Source: Streptomyces sp. NBC_00704 (GTDB taxonomy: Bacteria; Actinomycetota; Actinomycetes; Streptomycetales; Streptomycetaceae). From it: DNA of 64,000 nucleotides. The position numbers were made by a program, and so were the translations under genes. The DNA is taken from the NCBI RefSeq assembly GCF_036226605.1, contig NZ_CP109000.1, positions 992,001-1,056,000 of the forward strand, written 5' to 3'. The number at the start of each line of letters is the position of its first letter. Position 1 is the stretch's first letter. The notes beneath the pieces were generated by a model that did not search any database, was not told where the DNA came from, and worked only from the letters and a program-made list of their open reading frames with translations. This document shows positions 1-8,590 of the stretch, piece after piece.

Positions 1-1003
1 CGCGTACAAGAAGTCCGGGGAGCCTTTTCTCCTGCGAGGCCGCGACTTGCCGGTCGAGTACTTCCACGCGGTCAGCGACGACTGCGGCCTCGCGCACGGT
101 CATGCGCTTGTAGTAGTCGCAGGCGCCGGCGTCGATCACACGAAGCGTGAGCAGTCTGTAGGCCAGGGTCGCAGGGCTGACCATGAAGTCGCAGCAGAGC
201 GCGGCAAAGCTTTCCCGGGTCAATTTCACTGCACCGACTGCTTCGCGCAGCGTTTGCTCGGGCAAGAGGAAGACGGAAGCGAAGGCGTTGGCTCGCTGCT
301 CGCTCGGGTCGATCTTCTGGGCCCGTTCGAAGATATCGCGATCGAGGTGGACGTCCTGGTCGTCGTCGGCGAGAAGGTGCCCGAGTTCGTGCGCGAGAGT
401 GAAGCGCTGACGTGCCGGGTTAGATGTCGTGGTCAGGAGGATGAGCTTGGCACCTTGACCCGTGGCAGCGAGGCCGTCAAAGCCGTCGCCCAGCGGCTCG
501 ACAGCCACATCGGCCCCGAAGACCGCCTCGATCAGTTCCGGCAAGCCGCCCTGGAGCACCAATCGTCCCTGGAGCTCCACCGCCCTCCGAGCTGATTTCG
601 CCAGTGCCTCTCCCTGGGCAGCGTAGGTACTGCCAGCAGGCGCTGCCGGGGAGACGGGCCGCCAGGGCTGCGTATAGCCGAGCTTGTCCAGGTCGGCGCG
701 TCGGGCAACGTAGTCCCGGGCGGCTGCCAGTGCCTCGGCCGCCTTTCCAGTGGTCGTTCTCGCTGCCACGGCCAGTGGGGGCTCGGCTCCGGTGAGCAGC
801 CAGTCCATGGAGACGTGGAATTCATCGGCAATGACCGCGAGATCAACAGTTGAGAAGGGGCTCGTGCCGCTGAGGCACTCACGGAACTGCTCGGCGTCGA
901 GGTCGGCCTGGTCGGCGAAATCGTGGAGGCTCAAGCCCGACTGGTCGATCAGGCTTCTCACGCGATCGGAGATGCTGGACACCCGTGGACAGTAGTCCGC
1001 CAT
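1..1003 (-). CDS. HTH/XRE-ImmA/IrrE zinc peptidase-like regulator (partial, C-terminus off window)
   Basis: Reading the minus strand from ATG at 1003, an open frame continues to base 1 without a stop, so the C-terminus lies outside the window. The first ~70 residues look like a divergent XRE-type helix-turn-helix (S-L-x-D-F-A-D-Q-A and a final M-D-W-L-L). The second half carries RFTLAHELGHLL near residue 203, the HExxH zinc site of the ImmA/IrrE (COG2856) family, followed by NAFASVFLLP, also typical of the family. Members regulate mobile elements or toxin-antitoxin loci by cleaving or binding repressors. It is transcribed divergently from the DISARM operon, with about 320 bases between the starts. 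Control of that operon, or a role as a separate toxin-antitoxin component, is inference. No strong Shine-Dalgarno precedes the ATG, so a slightly different start is possible. Confidence 0.85.
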   Translation of the reverse strand, partial: MADYCPRVSSISDRVRSLIDQSGLSLHDFADQADLDAEQFRECLSGTSPFSTVDLAVIADEFHVSMDWLLTGAEPPLAVAARTTTGKAAEALAAARDYVARRADLDKLGYTQPWRPVSPAAPAGSTYAAQGEALAKSARRAVELQGRLVLQGGLPELIEAVFGADVAVEPLGDGFDGLAATGQGAKLILLTTTSNPARQRFTLAHELGHLLADDDQDVHLDRDIFERAQKIDPSEQRANAFASVFLLPEQTLREAVGAVKLTRESFAALCCDFMVSPATLAYRLLTLRVIDAGACDYYKRMTVREAAVVADRVEVLDRQVAASQEKRLPGLLVR

Positions 1004-1322
1004 CTGCCCAGTTCTCAAGGCGCATGGCAGACGATCCCCAGGTGTCGAACCTGTACTGCTCTCCAGCCAGAGACACCAGCTTCAACTGGAGGATCGCATC
1101 ACCATTGACCCGAGATCGAGCGGAGTCCGGTCCCAGGAGCCCGTGGCTGCCAACGCCTCCCGGGACAGTCTGTTAGGGCACTCCTGCACCCGGCTGACCA
1201 GCGCTGTCAGCGAGTTCGCGCGACTCGAAGCAGGCCGCGCCCAAGGTCGTAGATACTGGTGCTTTCGTGATCCTCCAGCGCCTCGTGGCGGCGCGAAGCG
1301 CATAGGGGATCTCAGTCCGGCA
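1004..1322. promoter_or_regulatory. Divergent intergenic region between ImmA/IrrE gene and drmD
   Basis: No convincing gene is seen here. The space must carry the promoters of both the leftward ImmA/IrrE gene and the rightward DISARM operon. The drmD frame remains open through this region from a GTG at 1143 preceded by AGGAG, so a 60-residue longer DrmD is formally possible. That extension has no domain character, and the start at 1323 is preferred. No clear -35/-10 pair was identified by eye. Confidence 0.4.
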
Positions 1323-4300
1323 ATGACGGCATCAGTGAAGGAGTCCGCCCAGGTGGCGACCGCTACGGAGCATCCGCAGGGATCAGCGAGCAGTACCGCG
1401 AGCGCGACTGCCCTTCCACCGGTCCCGGAGCCCGGGCAGGTCGTCAAGGTCCGGGGCTCGACCTGGGCCGTGTCTGATGTCCGTAAGCAGGGGCTTCCAC
1501 GTAGCCCCGCAGATGAGGGCGTGCCGGGCCTTGCCCATGTGGTCAGCCTGCAGTCGCTGGACGAGGACCGGCTCGGGCAGGAGCTGACGGTGGTCTGGGA
1601 GCTGGAGGTCGGGCACACCGTCGCGCCGGACCAGGGGCTGCCGGAGACCGTGCGGGCGGAAGCGTTCGACGATCCGAACACGCTCGCCGCGTTCGTGGAC
1701 GCAGTCCGCTGGGGTGCGGTCACCTCGGCGGACGCGAACTCCTATCAGGCACCCTTCCGCAGCGGCGCGAATGTGGAGGCGTACCAGCTGGTGCCGCTGA
1801 GCCGGGCCCTGCAGTCGTCGCGTACGAACCTGCTGCTCGCGGACGATGTCGGCCTGGGCAAGACCATCGAGGCCGGGCTCGTCGTGCAGGAACTGCTGCT
1901 GCGGCACCGTGCGCGGTCCGTGGTGATCGTCTGCCCGCCGAGTCTGTCGTTGAAGTGGCAGGACGAGATGCGGGAGAAGTTCGGCCTCGACTTCGTGATC
2001 GTCAACAGTGAGCTGATGGCGAAGGTGCGGCGGAGCCACGGGCTGAACGCCAACCCGTTCCGGCTCTTCCCACGCGTGATCGTGAGCATGGCGTGGCTGC
2101 CGTCACTGCGGGCGCAACGCCTGCTGCGCGACGTTCTGGCCGATGTACGCAGCGCGGGCACGGCCAAGCGCTACGCGTTCGACGTGCTGGTGGTCGACGA
2201 GGCGCACCATGTGGCGCCGGCCAGCCCGACGACGGCGCCAGGGCAGCGCGGCTACGCGGTGGACAGCAAGCGGACCACCGCAACGATGAAGCTTGCGGAG
2301 GCGTGCGAGCACCGGCTGTTCTTGAGCGCGACGCCGCACAACGGCTACTCGGAGTCGTTCACCGCCCTGTTGGAAATGATCGACAGCCGCCGGTTCACAC
2401 GCGGTGCGGACATTGATGAGCGTGCCCTCAAGGAGGTGATGGTGCGGTGGCTGAAAACCGACCTCCCAGGCAAAGGGTTCAAAACCCGGGAGCTGAAGAC
2501 TCTCCCCTTCGCCCCGTCGGAGGAGGAGCAGCAGCAGTTCGCGCGACTAGAACGGTTGCTGGCGGAAAGCGCCCGGGCGAACGGTAAGAGATCGGGCGGC
2601 GACATCGTCGCGATGCTGTTGAAGAAGCGCTTCCTGTCCAGCCCGTGGTCGTTCGCCCGCACCCTTGAGCTTTATGAGGGCGCGGATGGCGGTGACCGCC
2701 AGCTGCGGGTGGACGACGAAGACGAGTACTACACGGAGGTGCTGGGCAGCGGTCAGTCGGACGAGGAGGAGGGTGCTGCCGAGCACCCCGAGTTCACTGC
2801 GCTGCGTCACTCCAAGGGCTCGGACCCTCTGGTCGCGGCCACCCGTAGCGAGATCGCCTCACTCATCGAGTGGGGGCGCAGGTACGAACACAAGCCGGAC
2901 TCGCGGCTGGAAGAACTGCTGACCTTCCTCAACGCCGTCTGCCGGCCGGACGGCACCCACTGGACCAACGAACGCGTCGTGGTGTTCACGGAGTACGCGG
3001 CCACCCTTGAATGGATCGACCGCGTCCTGCGGCAGCGCGGCTACAAGGACGTGCTGGAGGTCATCCAGGGTTCGACCCCGACCGAGGAGCGGGAGAAGAT
3101 CCGCGCCCGTTTCACCGAGAGCCCGGACAAGCACCCGGTCCGCGTTTTGCTCGCCACCGACTCCGCCGGCGAGGGCATCGACCTGCAGACCCACTGCCAT
3201 CGCCTGGTCAACTTCGACATTCCCTTCAATCCGTCCCGTCTGGAGCAGCGCATCGGCCGGATCGACCGGTACGGACAGACGGAGGTCCCGAAGATCTTCC
3301 ACTTCGTACCAGTCTCCGGCTCCACGACATACGACGCGGACATGAAGTTCATGGGGATCATCGCGACCAAGGTCGGGCGGGCCACCGAGGACCTCGGCAA
3401 GGTCAACCAGGTCATCGACGCCGAAGTGCAGGAGCACTTCGCTCCCACTCGTACGGCGCGCAAGTCCCGGCTGACGGCCCCGGACGACGGCAACGAGGTG
3501 ATCACCCGCGTGCTGGCCGGCGGGATGGAGCTGAACCGCCAGCTCACCCGGCTGTCGGAGACGTACAACGAGCACAAGGCCGCCATGCATCTCACGCCCG
3601 CCAACGCCCGCCGGGTAGTGGACACCGCCCTTACCCTCACCTCCCAGCCCCCGCTCGTCGAGATTGGCGACGACCGCACCGAGGCACAGGTCTTCGAGAT
3701 TCCGAACCTCGGCCGCTCCTGGCAGCCGGCCTTGCGTGGCCTGGACACCCGCCTGGAGCCGGGTGTCCCGCGCCCTATCACCTTTGACGACCAGGCGGCC
3801 CAGAAGCGCACCGACCTCGTCCATATCCACCTCGGGCACGCCCTCATGCAGCGCGCCACCCGCACCTTGCGCTCCGCGCTGTTCAGCACGGACTCCCCCG
3901 TACACCGGGTCACCGCCGTCATCGCCCCCGGCCTCCCCGAATCCTGTGTCGCCGCCGTCTCCCGGCTCGTCCTGGTCGGACGCGGCGGGCTGCGCCTGCA
4001 CGAGGAGGTGTTCCTCACTGGCGTCCGGCTGCGTGGTCAGGCCCTTGCCGAGTCCAAGGTCGAGCAGGTCCTCGACGAGACCCTCGACTCCGCTGATCTG
4101 TTCCTCGCCGATGAGAAGGTGCGTGCTCATCTCGCCGAGCAATGGAACGACAACGGTTCCCGGCTGCGTACACGCCTGCTGACCGCAATGGACCGCAAGA
4201 GCGCCAGCCGTCAGGAGAAGGTCACCGAGGCGCTCACCCAGCGCCGGGACTCCGATATCAAGCGCGCCCACGAGATCTTCGGCGCCTTCCGGCTCAACCT

Positions 4301-4556
4301 GCGCGAGTCCCGTGACCGCCTGGAGCAGGCCATCCGTGCCGAGGAAGAGCTGCTGTTCACCGACGACCAGCAGAAGCAGCGCCGCCGGGACCTGCACCAC
4401 ATGAACGAGCGCCTGGACAGCCTGGACGACGAGGAAGCGCGCGAGATCGCCTCGATCCAGGAGCGCTACAGCGACATCAGACCCTACGTATCCGCCGCCG
4501 CGGTCGTGTTCGCCCTCACTCCCGAAGACGCGAAGAACGGAATGGTCAAGGCATGA
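1323..4556 (+). CDS. drmD: DISARM protein DrmD, SNF2-like helicase
   Basis: A 1,077-residue SWI2/SNF2-type superfamily 2 helicase. The Walker A motif DDVGLGKTIEAG lies near residue 173, the DEAH box VVDEAHHV near 290, motif III LSATPHNG near 333, and motif VI RIGRIDRYGQ near 642. A charged coiled C-terminal part follows. It begins with PGQVVKVRGSTWAV, as DrmD-like proteins do. It is the first gene of a five-gene set in the order drmD-drmMI-drmA-drmB-drmC, which defines class 1 DISARM, a system that restricts incoming unmodified phage DNA. The stop overlaps the start of drmMI (ATGA), implying translational coupling. The ATG at 1323 has a GGGGA about 13 bases upstream; a GTG at 1143 with AGGAG is the alternative. 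Confidence 0.93.
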   Translation: MTASVKESAQVATATEHPQGSASSTASATALPPVPEPGQVVKVRGSTWAVSDVRKQGLPRSPADEGVPGLAHVVSLQSLDEDRLGQELTVVWELEVGHTVAPDQGLPETVRAEAFDDPNTLAAFVDAVRWGAVTSADANSYQAPFRSGANVEAYQLVPLSRALQSSRTNLLLADDVGLGKTIEAGLVVQELLLRHRARSVVIVCPPSLSLKWQDEMREKFGLDFVIVNSELMAKVRRSHGLNANPFRLFPRVIVSMAWLPSLRAQRLLRDVLADVRSAGTAKRYAFDVLVVDEAHHVAPASPTTAPGQRGYAVDSKRTTATMKLAEACEHRLFLSATPHNGYSESFTALLEMIDSRRFTRGADIDERALKEVMVRWLKTDLPGKGFKTRELKTLPFAPSEEEQQQFARLERLLAESARANGKRSGGDIVAMLLKKRFLSSPWSFARTLELYEGADGGDRQLRVDDEDEYYTEVLGSGQSDEEEGAAEHPEFTALRHSKGSDPLVAATRSEIASLIEWGRRYEHKPDSRLEELLTFLNAVCRPDGTHWTNERVVVFTEYAATLEWIDRVLRQRGYKDVLEVIQGSTPTEEREKIRARFTESPDKHPVRVLLATDSAGEGIDLQTHCHRLVNFDIPFNPSRLEQRIGRIDRYGQTEVPKIFHFVPVSGSTTYDADMKFMGIIATKVGRATEDLGKVNQVIDAEVQEHFAPTRTARKSRLTAPDDGNEVITRVLAGGMELNRQLTRLSETYNEHKAAMHLTPANARRVVDTALTLTSQPPLVEIGDDRTEAQVFEIPNLGRSWQPALRGLDTRLEPGVPRPITFDDQAAQKRTDLVHIHLGHALMQRATRTLRSALFSTDSPVHRVTAVIAPGLPESCVAAVSRLVLVGRGGLRLHEEVFLTGVRLRGQALAESKVEQVLDETLDSADLFLADEKVRAHLAEQWNDNGSRLRTRLLTAMDRKSASRQEKVTEALTQRRDSDIKRAHEIFGAFRLNLRESRDRLEQAIRAEEELLFTDDQQKQRRRDLHHMNERLDSLDDEEAREIASIQERYSDIRPYVSAAAVVFALTPEDAKNGMVKA

Positions 4557-7500
4557 GCCGCCGCTACCCCCCGACCGCCGCCGACCTGCACCGCGCCTGG
4601 CTCGAACTCGTCGACACCGACGGCCCCTTCCTCGCCATCCCCGCCCTGGAACGCGTCTACCGCGAAGGCATTCCCCAGCCCGACTCCCGGGCGCTCGACG
4701 CCATCAAGGACGCCAAGCCCGCCTTCGAGAAGGCATGGGAGAACTGGGACGAGCACCCGGGCGACGAAGCCGCCCTCGACCTGTACCGCGAGGCCCGCGA
4801 CACCTGGGTCGACCTTGTCCTGCGCCAGGGCCTGCGCTGGGGTGCCTCCTACACCGTTCCCGCCCCGGCCGCCGTCGAGGTCCGCTCACCCGACTACACC
4901 GTCACCGTGTGCGCCGACGGCGCCCTCGTCCACGGCGACACCACCGGGGCTCTCGTCCTGATCACCGACCCCACGGACTCCCTTCGCGACCCGCTCACCG
5001 ACGGCTGGTCGGCCAGCCCCATCGACCGCATGGAAGAGCTGCTGCGCGCCTCCGGCGTCCCCATCGGCGTCGTCACCGACGGCCGCTGGTGGGCGATCGT
5101 CAGCGCCCGCCCGCAGACCATGGTCGCCTCCGGCATCGTCGACGCCCAGACCTGGATCGAAGAGCCCCAGACCCGCAACGCCTTCATCGAACTCCTCCAG
5201 CGCCGCCGCCTGGTCGGCGGCAAACAGCAGGACCGGCTTACGGAACTCTTCGGCGAGTCCGTCACCGCCGCCGAGAAGATCACCGAAGCCCTCGGCACCC
5301 AGGTCCGCCGCGCCGTCGAACTCATCGTCCAGGCTCTGTCCGAAGGCGCCCTGGACACACAGCGACGCGGCGAGGACGACCCGCTGCCGACGGCAAGGGG
5401 CGAGGTCTACGAGGCCGCCGTCACCGTCATGATGCGCGTCGTCTTCCTCCTCTTCGCCGAAGAACGCGGATTGCTGCCCCAGAGCCGCCTCTTCGCCATG
5501 GGATACGGCATCAGCGACGAACTCGACCTCCTCGACGCCCGCGAGAAGGAGGAAGGCGAACAGGCCCTCGACGCCACGTTTCTGACCTGGCACCGGCTCC
5601 TGGCCACCTCCCAGGCCCTGTACCGGGGCGCGAGCTTCGAGGACCTGCGCCTGCCCGAGTACGGCGGCTCCCTCTTCGACCCGGCCCGCTTCCCCTTCCT
5701 CACCGCCTGCGACTCCCAGGACACCCTGGCCATCACGGTCAGCGACCGCGTCATGCTCGAAGTCCTGCGCGCCGTCCAGATCGCCCAGCTGCCCGGCGGA
5801 GCACGACGGATCTCCTTCCGCGACATCGACGTCGAACAGATCGGCTACATCTACGAGGGCCTGCTCGGTTACTCCTGCGAACCCGCCGAAGAGATCATCG
5901 TCGGCCTCACTGGCAGCGCGGGATCCGAACCCGAGATCCCCCTCGCCACCCTGGAAGAACTCAGCCAGGCCAAGCGCACCGAGACCGCGCTGGCCGACGC
6001 GATCCTCGTCTGGATCAAGCAGCATCAGCCGGCTGCGAAGCCGTCCAGCAAGGCCGCCCTCACCAAGGCGCTGAAGGCGGGCGAGACGCTTGATGACGCC
6101 GAGATCGCCCTGCGCGACGTCACCGACGACCCGGACCTGCGCGACCGGCTGCGCCCGTTCATTGGCATCATCCGCCGCGACCTGCGCAGTCGCCCACTGG
6201 TGGTCGAGCCCGGCGGCGTTCTGCTGGTGGAGACCCCCTCGCGCGCCTCAGCTGGCGCGCACTACACGCCCCGCTCACTGGCCGAGGAAGTCGTCCGGTA
6301 CGCACTGGAACCTCTGGTCTACTCTCCCGGACCGCACCAGACCGCGGACCAGAACACGTGGCGGCTGATCGAAGCCGACCAGATCCTCGATCTCCGCATC
6401 GCTGACATCGCCTGTGGCTCGGGGGCCTTCCTCGTGGCTGCTGCGCGATACCTCGCCGACCGGCTCGTCGAGGCGTGGCAGCGCGATGACGTGGCATATG
6501 GGCGAACGCCCCACGACCTGCACGTCCACGCCATAAGGACCGTCGTCGCGACCTGCCTGCACGGCGCCGACATCAACGGCATGGCCGTGGAGATGTGCAA
6601 GCTGTCGCTTTGGCTGGTCTCCCTGGACCCGAAACTCCCGTTCTCCTTCGTCGACGACAAGGTCCTGCACGGCAACGCGCTGCTCGGCCTGACCGGCGCC
6701 GACCAACTGCGCCGCCTCCACATCGACCCCGCCGCGGCCGGTAACCAGCTCAGCGTTTTCGCCCTGGACGTGGACGACATCCTGGACCAAGCAGCCCGCC
6801 TCCGCCGCCAGCTCGCCACCGAGGTCGACGACAACGACCCGCAACGCTCGGCTGCCACGAAGCGACGGCAGTGGCGCCGGTACCAGGAGCTAACCGAGCA
6901 ACTCGCCGACGTCGCGGACGGGGTGATCGCGGCCGGGCTGCAGTGGGGCGGCAAGCCTGGAAAGCAGCTCAAGGCGGCGTACGAGAACCTGCGCATCGCC
7001 GTGGAGAGCGCGTACCCCGCTGGCGGCGACGAGACGGACCGTGAACGGACGATGCTCAACGGCATCCAGGAGACCGGGCTTACTCCGACGGTGACGACGG
7101 ACTACGCGCGATGGAAGCCGCTGCACTGGATTCTGGCGGTGCCGGATGTGATGGAACGAGGTGGGTTCGACGCGGTGATCGGGAACCCACCATTCCTGGG
7201 CGGGACCAAGATTTCCGGAGCCTTGGGCGGAAACGTTCGGGATTGGTTCAGCCACGTACTTGCAGTTGGTCAAGGTGGTGGCCGCGCAGATATCGTGGCG
7301 TATTTTTTCCTTCGCGCCACGGAACTCTTGACACCGAAGGGCAATCTCGGCCTCATTGCAACCAATACTATTGCTCAGGGTGACACCCGAGAGACGGGTC
7401 TCGACTTCATCGTTAGCAACGGGTTCACTATTACCCGGGCGACGCAGAGTCGTCCTTGGCCTGCCGTAAGCGCCAACTTGGAATATGCAGCAGTATGGGG

Positions 7501-8590
7501 AAGCCTGGGCGAGGTTTCACCAGAAGTGCCGCGAATGGCGGATGACGTCCCGGTCAGGCGGATCTCGACCCTCCTGGAGGCAAGCGGTCGAATCGAGGGA
7601 CATCCAGTCAAACTGATCGAGAATCGAGGCGTAACATTTGAAGGATGTAAACCTTATGGTAGCGGTTTCGTAATCACGCAGGAGGAGGCTGCAGACTGGA
7701 TCAAGGCGGACCCAAAGAACGCCGAGGTCTTGTTCCCCTACCTTAACGGCGAAGACTTGAATTCTCGCCCAGATTCGTCACCTTCTCGTTGGATCATCGA
7801 TTTCAACGACCGAGCGGAATCTTCTGCTCGGGAGTACACACTACCGTTTGCTCGAATCCTGGAAGAAGTTAAAGGGGAGCGGGCACGGAAATCTAAGGCA
7901 GTCAGAGACGCGCCATGGTGGTTGTTTTTTAGGGCACGTCCGGCCATGAGGGCGGCAATTTCAGAGTTGAGTGAGATGCTCGTCCTGACAAGACACTCCG
8001 TGACCGTGATGCCTTGCAGGGTCAAAAAGGGTCCCATCCCTAGCGAGGCTACCGTCATCTTTGCCACAGATTCCTTCTCTGATCAGGCAGTGCTGTCTTC
8101 AAGTCTGCATCAGTTGTGGGCAATCACGTACGGGTCGACCATGCGGGCCGATATTCGCTACACCCCGTCAGACGTATTCGAAACGTTCCCGCGCCCCGCG
8201 CATAGCGATAGACTTTCCGAAGTCGGGAGCATACTCAATGCGGAGCGGCGAAGTATTATGGTCCGCCGCGGCCTGGGGCTGACTAAGCTTTACCATTTGG
8301 TGAACGACTCAAACATAAATGACTCTCTGGACGCTGACGTCGCTCGCCTCCGCGAGATCCACGTCGAGCTCGACCGAGCCGTCATGGTCGCCTACGGCTG
8401 GGACGACGTCCCCTTGGAACACGACTTCCACACCTACCGCCAGGTGCAACGCTGGACAGTGAGCCCTGCCGCCCGGGTAGAGATCCTCGACCGCCTCCTC
8501 GCAGAGAACCATCGCCGTGCTGCATCGCAAGGCGTTGTCAGCCCCACCGGCAACAATGAAGCCATCGCGGAAGAGGAGGGCGACGAGTGA
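4553..8590 (+). CDS. drmMI: DISARM adenine DNA methyltransferase DrmMI
   Basis: A 1,345-residue N6-adenine methyltransferase of the large PglX-like type. The SAM-binding motif I DIACGSGAFLVAAARYL lies near residue 617, and the catalytic motif IV IGNPPFLGG (NPPF) near 877. Upstream is AGAHYTPRSLAEEVV, a typical methyltransferase entry motif. It marks host DNA so the DISARM helicase complex can tell self from non-self. The start overlaps the drmD stop (ATGA) and the stop overlaps the drmA start (GTGA). The stretch at about 7,190-8,330, downstream of NPPF and expected to hold target recognition, is visibly richer in A/T and in non-preferred codons than either flank. This suggests a transferred or recombined specificity region. 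Confidence 0.94.
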   Translation: MSRRYPPTAADLHRAWLELVDTDGPFLAIPALERVYREGIPQPDSRALDAIKDAKPAFEKAWENWDEHPGDEAALDLYREARDTWVDLVLRQGLRWGASYTVPAPAAVEVRSPDYTVTVCADGALVHGDTTGALVLITDPTDSLRDPLTDGWSASPIDRMEELLRASGVPIGVVTDGRWWAIVSARPQTMVASGIVDAQTWIEEPQTRNAFIELLQRRRLVGGKQQDRLTELFGESVTAAEKITEALGTQVRRAVELIVQALSEGALDTQRRGEDDPLPTARGEVYEAAVTVMMRVVFLLFAEERGLLPQSRLFAMGYGISDELDLLDAREKEEGEQALDATFLTWHRLLATSQALYRGASFEDLRLPEYGGSLFDPARFPFLTACDSQDTLAITVSDRVMLEVLRAVQIAQLPGGARRISFRDIDVEQIGYIYEGLLGYSCEPAEEIIVGLTGSAGSEPEIPLATLEELSQAKRTETALADAILVWIKQHQPAAKPSSKAALTKALKAGETLDDAEIALRDVTDDPDLRDRLRPFIGIIRRDLRSRPLVVEPGGVLLVETPSRASAGAHYTPRSLAEEVVRYALEPLVYSPGPHQTADQNTWRLIEADQILDLRIADIACGSGAFLVAAARYLADRLVEAWQRDDVAYGRTPHDLHVHAIRTVVATCLHGADINGMAVEMCKLSLWLVSLDPKLPFSFVDDKVLHGNALLGLTGADQLRRLHIDPAAAGNQLSVFALDVDDILDQAARLRRQLATEVDDNDPQRSAATKRRQWRRYQELTEQLADVADGVIAAGLQWGGKPGKQLKAAYENLRIAVESAYPAGGDETDRERTMLNGIQETGLTPTVTTDYARWKPLHWILAVPDVMERGGFDAVIGNPPFLGGTKISGALGGNVRDWFSHVLAVGQGGGRADIVAYFFLRATELLTPKGNLGLIATNTIAQGDTRETGLDFIVSNGFTITRATQSRPWPAVSANLEYAAVWGSLGEVSPEVPRMADDVPVRRISTLLEASGRIEGHPVKLIENRGVTFEGCKPYGSGFVITQEEAADWIKADPKNAEVLFPYLNGEDLNSRPDSSPSRWIIDFNDRAESSAREYTLPFARILEEVKGERARKSKAVRDAPWWLFFRARPAMRAAISELSEMLVLTRHSVTVMPCRVKKGPIPSEATVIFATDSFSDQAVLSSSLHQLWAITYGSTMRADIRYTPSDVFETFPRPAHSDRLSEVGSILNAERRSIMVRRGLGLTKLYHLVNDSNINDSLDADVARLREIHVELDRAVMVAYGWDDVPLEHDFHTYRQVQRWTVSPAARVEILDRLLAENHRRAASQGVVSPTGNNEAIAEEEGDE

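Noticed and set aside
1143..1322. 60-residue N-terminal extension of DrmD from GTG 1143
   Set aside because: AGGAG is present but too close to the GTG, and the extension has no domain character; kept only as an alternative.
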